Assembly: GCA_031261015.1 (NCBI GenBank)
Contig: JAISKG010000265.1
Span: forward strand, 1 to 9,689
Origin: Dysgonamonadaceae bacterium
GTDB lineage: Bacteria > Bacteroidota > Bacteroidia > Bacteroidales > Azobacteroidaceae
Direction: 5' to 3'
Length of the DNA: 9,689 nt
Under the pieces are notes generated by a model, which made no database searches, had not been told where the DNA came from, and was given only the letters and a program-made list of their open reading frames with translations. Position 1 is the stretch's first letter, and every line of letters starts with the position of its first letter. The translations under genes were made by a program, and so were the position numbers. Shown here piece by piece: positions 7,598 through 9,689 of this stretch.

Positions 7598-8434
7598 ATG
7601 ACTACCAACATAAAAGGTGTTTTGATGGATTTTTCCAGCCCGAAAGTGATGGGAATTTTGAATATTACGCCGGATTCTTTTTTTCAGGCCAGCCGGAAAC
7701 AAACGGAAAAGGAAATTGCCGAACGCGTGCAGCAAATGGTTTCGGAAGGCGCTGATTTGATTGATGTTGGCGGTTACTCGTCGCGGCCGAGCGCGACTTT
7801 TGTGAGCGAACAGGAAGAAATAGAGCGGCTTCGCTATGGGCTGGGAATTTTGTTTCGCGAAGCGCCCGGTGCGATTGTTTCGGTCGATACTTTCCGCTCC
7901 GAAGTCGCCAAAATATGTGTGGAAGAATACGGAGCGGCGATCATCAACGATATTTCCGGAGGAGAATTGGACACTCAAATGTTTGATACTGTGGCAAAAT
8001 TACAAGTTCCTTACATTCTCATGCACATGCGCGGAACACCTCAAACGATGATGGAAAATACGCAGTACGACAATTTGATGCAAGAAATTCTGTTGTATTT
8101 TTCCAAAAAAATCAACGAATTACATCAAAAAGGCGTCAACGATATTTGGATCGATCCGGGCTTCGGATTCAGCAAAACGACCGATCAGAATTACGAGGTA
8201 TTGCAAAATTTGGAGCAATTCGGAATTTTCGAACTTCCGGTATTCGTCGGATTATCCCGGAAAACGATGATTCGCGAAGTGATTCAAACGCCCGCCGAAG
8301 ACGCTTTGACCGGAACTATCGCGCTGAATATGTTTGCCTTAACTCAAGGCGCCAATATCCTGCGCGTACACGACGTAAAAGAAGCGGTGCAAACCGTGCG
8401 CATCTATCATAAACTTAAACCATCGGAACCATGA
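7598..8434 (+). CDS. folP: Dihydropteroate synthase FolP
   Basis: FolP condenses p-aminobenzoate with 6-hydroxymethyl-dihydropterin pyrophosphate to make dihydropteroate, the sulfonamide target in cytoplasmic folate synthesis. The 278-residue TIM-barrel protein shows both family signatures: VMGILNITPDSFF at 17-29 (metal-binding N22) and DVGGYSSRPSA at 56-66. Further pterin- and phosphate-binding motifs are VSVDTFRSEV at 94-103 (D97), INDISGG at 116-122, LMHMRGTPQTM at 141-151, WIDPGFGFSKT at 184-194 (D186), GLSRKTMI at 218-225 (K222) and RVHDV at 256-260. The positions equal to E. coli F28 and P64, which are often changed in sulfonamide-resistant enzymes, are unchanged. I chose the ATG at 7598, which leaves the normal 16-residue lead-in before VMGILN and fits the promoter. 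The stop overlaps the cdaA start in ATGA (8431-8434), so the two genes are very likely one coupled operon. Confidence 0.97.
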   Translation: MTTNIKGVLMDFSSPKVMGILNITPDSFFQASRKQTEKEIAERVQQMVSEGADLIDVGGYSSRPSATFVSEQEEIERLRYGLGILFREAPGAIVSVDTFRSEVAKICVEEYGAAIINDISGGELDTQMFDTVAKLQVPYILMHMRGTPQTMMENTQYDNLMQEILLYFSKKINELHQKGVNDIWIDPGFGFSKTTDQNYEVLQNLEQFGIFELPVFVGLSRKTMIREVIQTPAEDALTGTIALNMFALTQGANILRVHDVKEAVQTVRIYHKLKPSEP

Positions 8435-9204
8435 TCCCTTTTAACTTCGGAATAAAAGACATTATCGACGTTGCTTTAGTCGTTTTTTTTCTTTACGAAA
8501 CTTATCTTTTGATGAAAAAAAATGGAACAACCTCCATTTTTTTAGCGATTTTTTCATTTATCATTTTGTGGCTTTTAGTTTCCAAAGTGTTAAAAATGAA
8601 TTTATTAGGGGCAATATTCGATCAATTTGTCAATGTCGGATTGATTGTGATTGTCGTAGTTTTTCAAAAAGAAATCCGGGAATTTCTGCAAAGTTTCGGC
8701 TCGAACAAAGTGATGCAATTCATTATGAAGTTGTTTACGCCCAAGCGGAATGCCGAAATTGAGGAAGATATTTCTTACATCATGCCGATCGTGCTGGCTA
8801 CGATCAACATGGCGAAACGGAAGGAAGGCGCGTTGATCGCCATTCAACAAAAAGTGAGTCTGGACACTTTCGTCAGAACCGGCGAAATCCTCAACGCCAA
8901 CATCAGCGCCCGCTTGATTGAAAATATTTTCTTCAAAAACAGTCCGTTGCATGATGGTTGCATGATCATTGTCGATAAAAAAATCAAGGCCGCCGGATGT
9001 ATCCTGCCTGTTTCGCAAGACCGCCACCTTCCCAAGCGACTGGGCTTGCGCCACCGTTCCGGTTTAGGACTTTCGCAGGAAACGGATGCCAAAGTAATTA
9101 TCGTTTCGGAGCAAACAGGGAAAATTTCTTTGGCGTACCGGGGGAAGATTCATGCCGGAATTTCGGCGGAAGAGTTGCAGAAGAACTTGATCGAGAAAGA
9201 ATAA
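8431..9204 (+). CDS. cdaA: Membrane-bound diadenylate cyclase CdaA (DAC domain)
   Basis: CdaA makes cyclic di-AMP from two ATP, a second messenger linked in other bacteria to potassium and osmolyte balance and to the cell wall. The 257-residue protein has hydrophobic segments at about 11-28, 34-52 and 58-78, then FQKEIREFL at 79-87, a coiled-coil-like linker, and the DAC domain from about 115. Visible DAC features are GALIAIQQ at 133-140, GEILNANIS at 151-159, SPLHDGCMII at 171-180 and LGLRHRSGLGLSQ at 204-216. The canonical catalytic DGA is here DGC (D175, G176, C177; codon TGC at 8959-8961) and RHR(A/S)A is RHRSG; D175 and the R207-H208-R209 triad are intact, so activity is likely but untested. 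It starts within the folP stop codon, and the folP-cdaA order is known from Bacteroidota. The last 35 codons overlap antiparallel with nhaA. I see no cdaR/ybbR partner in the window. Confidence 0.94.
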   Translation: MIPFNFGIKDIIDVALVVFFLYETYLLMKKNGTTSIFLAIFSFIILWLLVSKVLKMNLLGAIFDQFVNVGLIVIVVVFQKEIREFLQSFGSNKVMQFIMKLFTPKRNAEIEEDISYIMPIVLATINMAKRKEGALIAIQQKVSLDTFVRTGEILNANISARLIENIFFKNSPLHDGCMIIVDKKIKAAGCILPVSQDRHLPKRLGLRHRSGLGLSQETDAKVIIVSEQTGKISLAYRGKIHAGISAEELQKNLIEKE

Positions 9205-9689
9205 GATACCCAATCACCGCCCCCAAAATCGAAGCGGCAAAAATTCCTATTTTCGCTTGCGCCACATATTCCGGATGCTCAAAAGCCAACGACGTTACAA
9301 ACAATGACATTGTAAATCCGATCGCCGCCAGAAATCCGATACCGATGATATTTTTGTATGTCATGCCTTGAGGCGGTAACGTGATTTTCAATTTGATGGA
9401 CAATAAAGTCGCGCCGACTACGCCGATCACTTTTCCGAACAATAATCCAAACCCTACGCCCAGCACAATATTCGTACTAAACAATTGGTTCAAATCCATA
9501 TCCAAAGCAACGCCGGCGTTGGCTAAAGCAAAAATCGGCAGTACGACAAACGTGACAAAAGGATGAATCGCATATTCCAATCGTTGCAAGGGTGGAATCG
9601 CCGCATTCGTCTGCGTTTTGATATCTTCCAAAACTTCCAATTGCTTGTCGGTCAACGGAGAAAAATCCTTATGGCGTTCCAACGTTTTC
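9098..9689 (-). CDS. nhaA: Na+/H+ antiporter NhaA, C-terminal part (runs off right edge)
   Basis: NhaA exchanges sodium for protons across the inner membrane. About 196 C-terminal residues are visible; the open frame continues through the right edge (KTLERHKDFSPL), so the gene is cut by the window, not truncated in nature. Visible parts, numbered from the TTG-encoded Leu at 9682: a soluble stretch to PLQRLEYAIHP at 31-41; a membrane segment FVTFVVLPIFALANAGV at 42-58 (equivalent to helix IX); GFGLLFGKVIGVVG at 77-90 with the lysine equivalent to E. coli K300; AIGFTMSLFVTSLAF at 120-134 (helix XI); and AKIGIFAASILGAVIGYLIL at 143-162 (helix XII). The conserved Asp pair (E. coli D163/D164) would lie outside the window. 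The protein then continues with a tail of about 32 Ser/Pro/Lys-rich residues that are encoded opposite the end of cdaA; E. coli NhaA has only about 10 residues there. Confidence 0.93.
   Translation of the reverse strand, partial: KTLERHKDFSPLTDKQLEVLEDIKTQTNAAIPPLQRLEYAIHPFVTFVVLPIFALANAGVALDMDLNQLFSTNIVLGVGFGLLFGKVIGVVGATLLSIKLKITLPPQGMTYKNIIGIGFLAAIGFTMSLFVTSLAFEHPEYVAQAKIGIFAASILGAVIGYLILSRSSSSATLPPKFRHESSPGTPKKFSLFAPKR

Noticed and set aside
7640..7800. Acquired sulfonamide-resistance type dihydropteroate synthase
   Set aside because: The gene sits in a core operon with cdaA, and residues equivalent to E. coli F28 and P64 are the sensitive forms; nothing suggests a sul gene.
7517..7978. 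A 153-codon minus-strand open frame opposite folP
   Set aside because: Fully antisense to conserved FolP motifs and spanning the divergent promoter gap; composition is that of a shadow frame.
9680..9682. TTG at 9682 as the start of a short NhaA-like protein
   Set aside because: The frame is open through the window edge and the visible residues match only the C-terminal half of NhaA, so the true start lies beyond the window.

Overview
The window looks like a compact, chromosomal housekeeping stretch from a member of the Bacteroidota (order uncertain; a Bacteroidales-like bacterium is my best inference). The evidence is: a long TamB protein with C-terminal motifs typical of that phylum; the gene pair folP-cdaA; no clear Shine-Dalgarno sequences before the gene starts; and four matches to the Bacteroidota -7 promoter element TAnnTTTG in exactly the two divergent intergenic gaps. 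I see no mobile element, CRISPR array, tRNA, rRNA or phage gene. Nearly all genes are recognisable core genes, so I do not claim a new multi-gene system.

Layout from left to right. Positions 1-165 are non-coding and hold one large imperfect inverted repeat (44-158) built of helically spaced heptamers. Next is tamB on the minus strand (166-4596), an envelope protein of about 1476 residues. A 63-bp gap with back-to-back promoter elements separates it from tsaD on the plus strand (4660-5688), which makes the tRNA t6A modification. tsaD runs tail to tail into rsmD (5624-6211, minus), and the two coding ends overlap by 65 bp. rsmD is the second gene of a murF-rsmD pair on the minus strand (murF 6208-7497), joined by an ATGA overlap. 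A 100-bp gap with interlocked promoters follows. Then comes the plus-strand pair folP (7598-8434) and cdaA (8431-9204), also joined by ATGA. cdaA overlaps by 107 bp, tail to tail, with the C-terminal part of nhaA (minus strand), which runs off the right edge.

Functionally the genes cover outer-membrane biogenesis (TamB), translation fidelity (TsaD, RsmD), peptidoglycan precursor synthesis (MurF), folate synthesis (FolP), cyclic di-AMP signalling (CdaA) and sodium/proton exchange (NhaA). The arrangement alternates strands: two divergent pairs share short promoter gaps and two convergent pairs overlap at their 3' ends. From tamB to the right edge only about 163 bp are non-coding. The points most worth a second look are the inverted repeat, the two antiparallel 3' overlaps, the shared promoter gaps, and an unusual Ala-to-Cys change in the catalytic DGA motif of CdaA.
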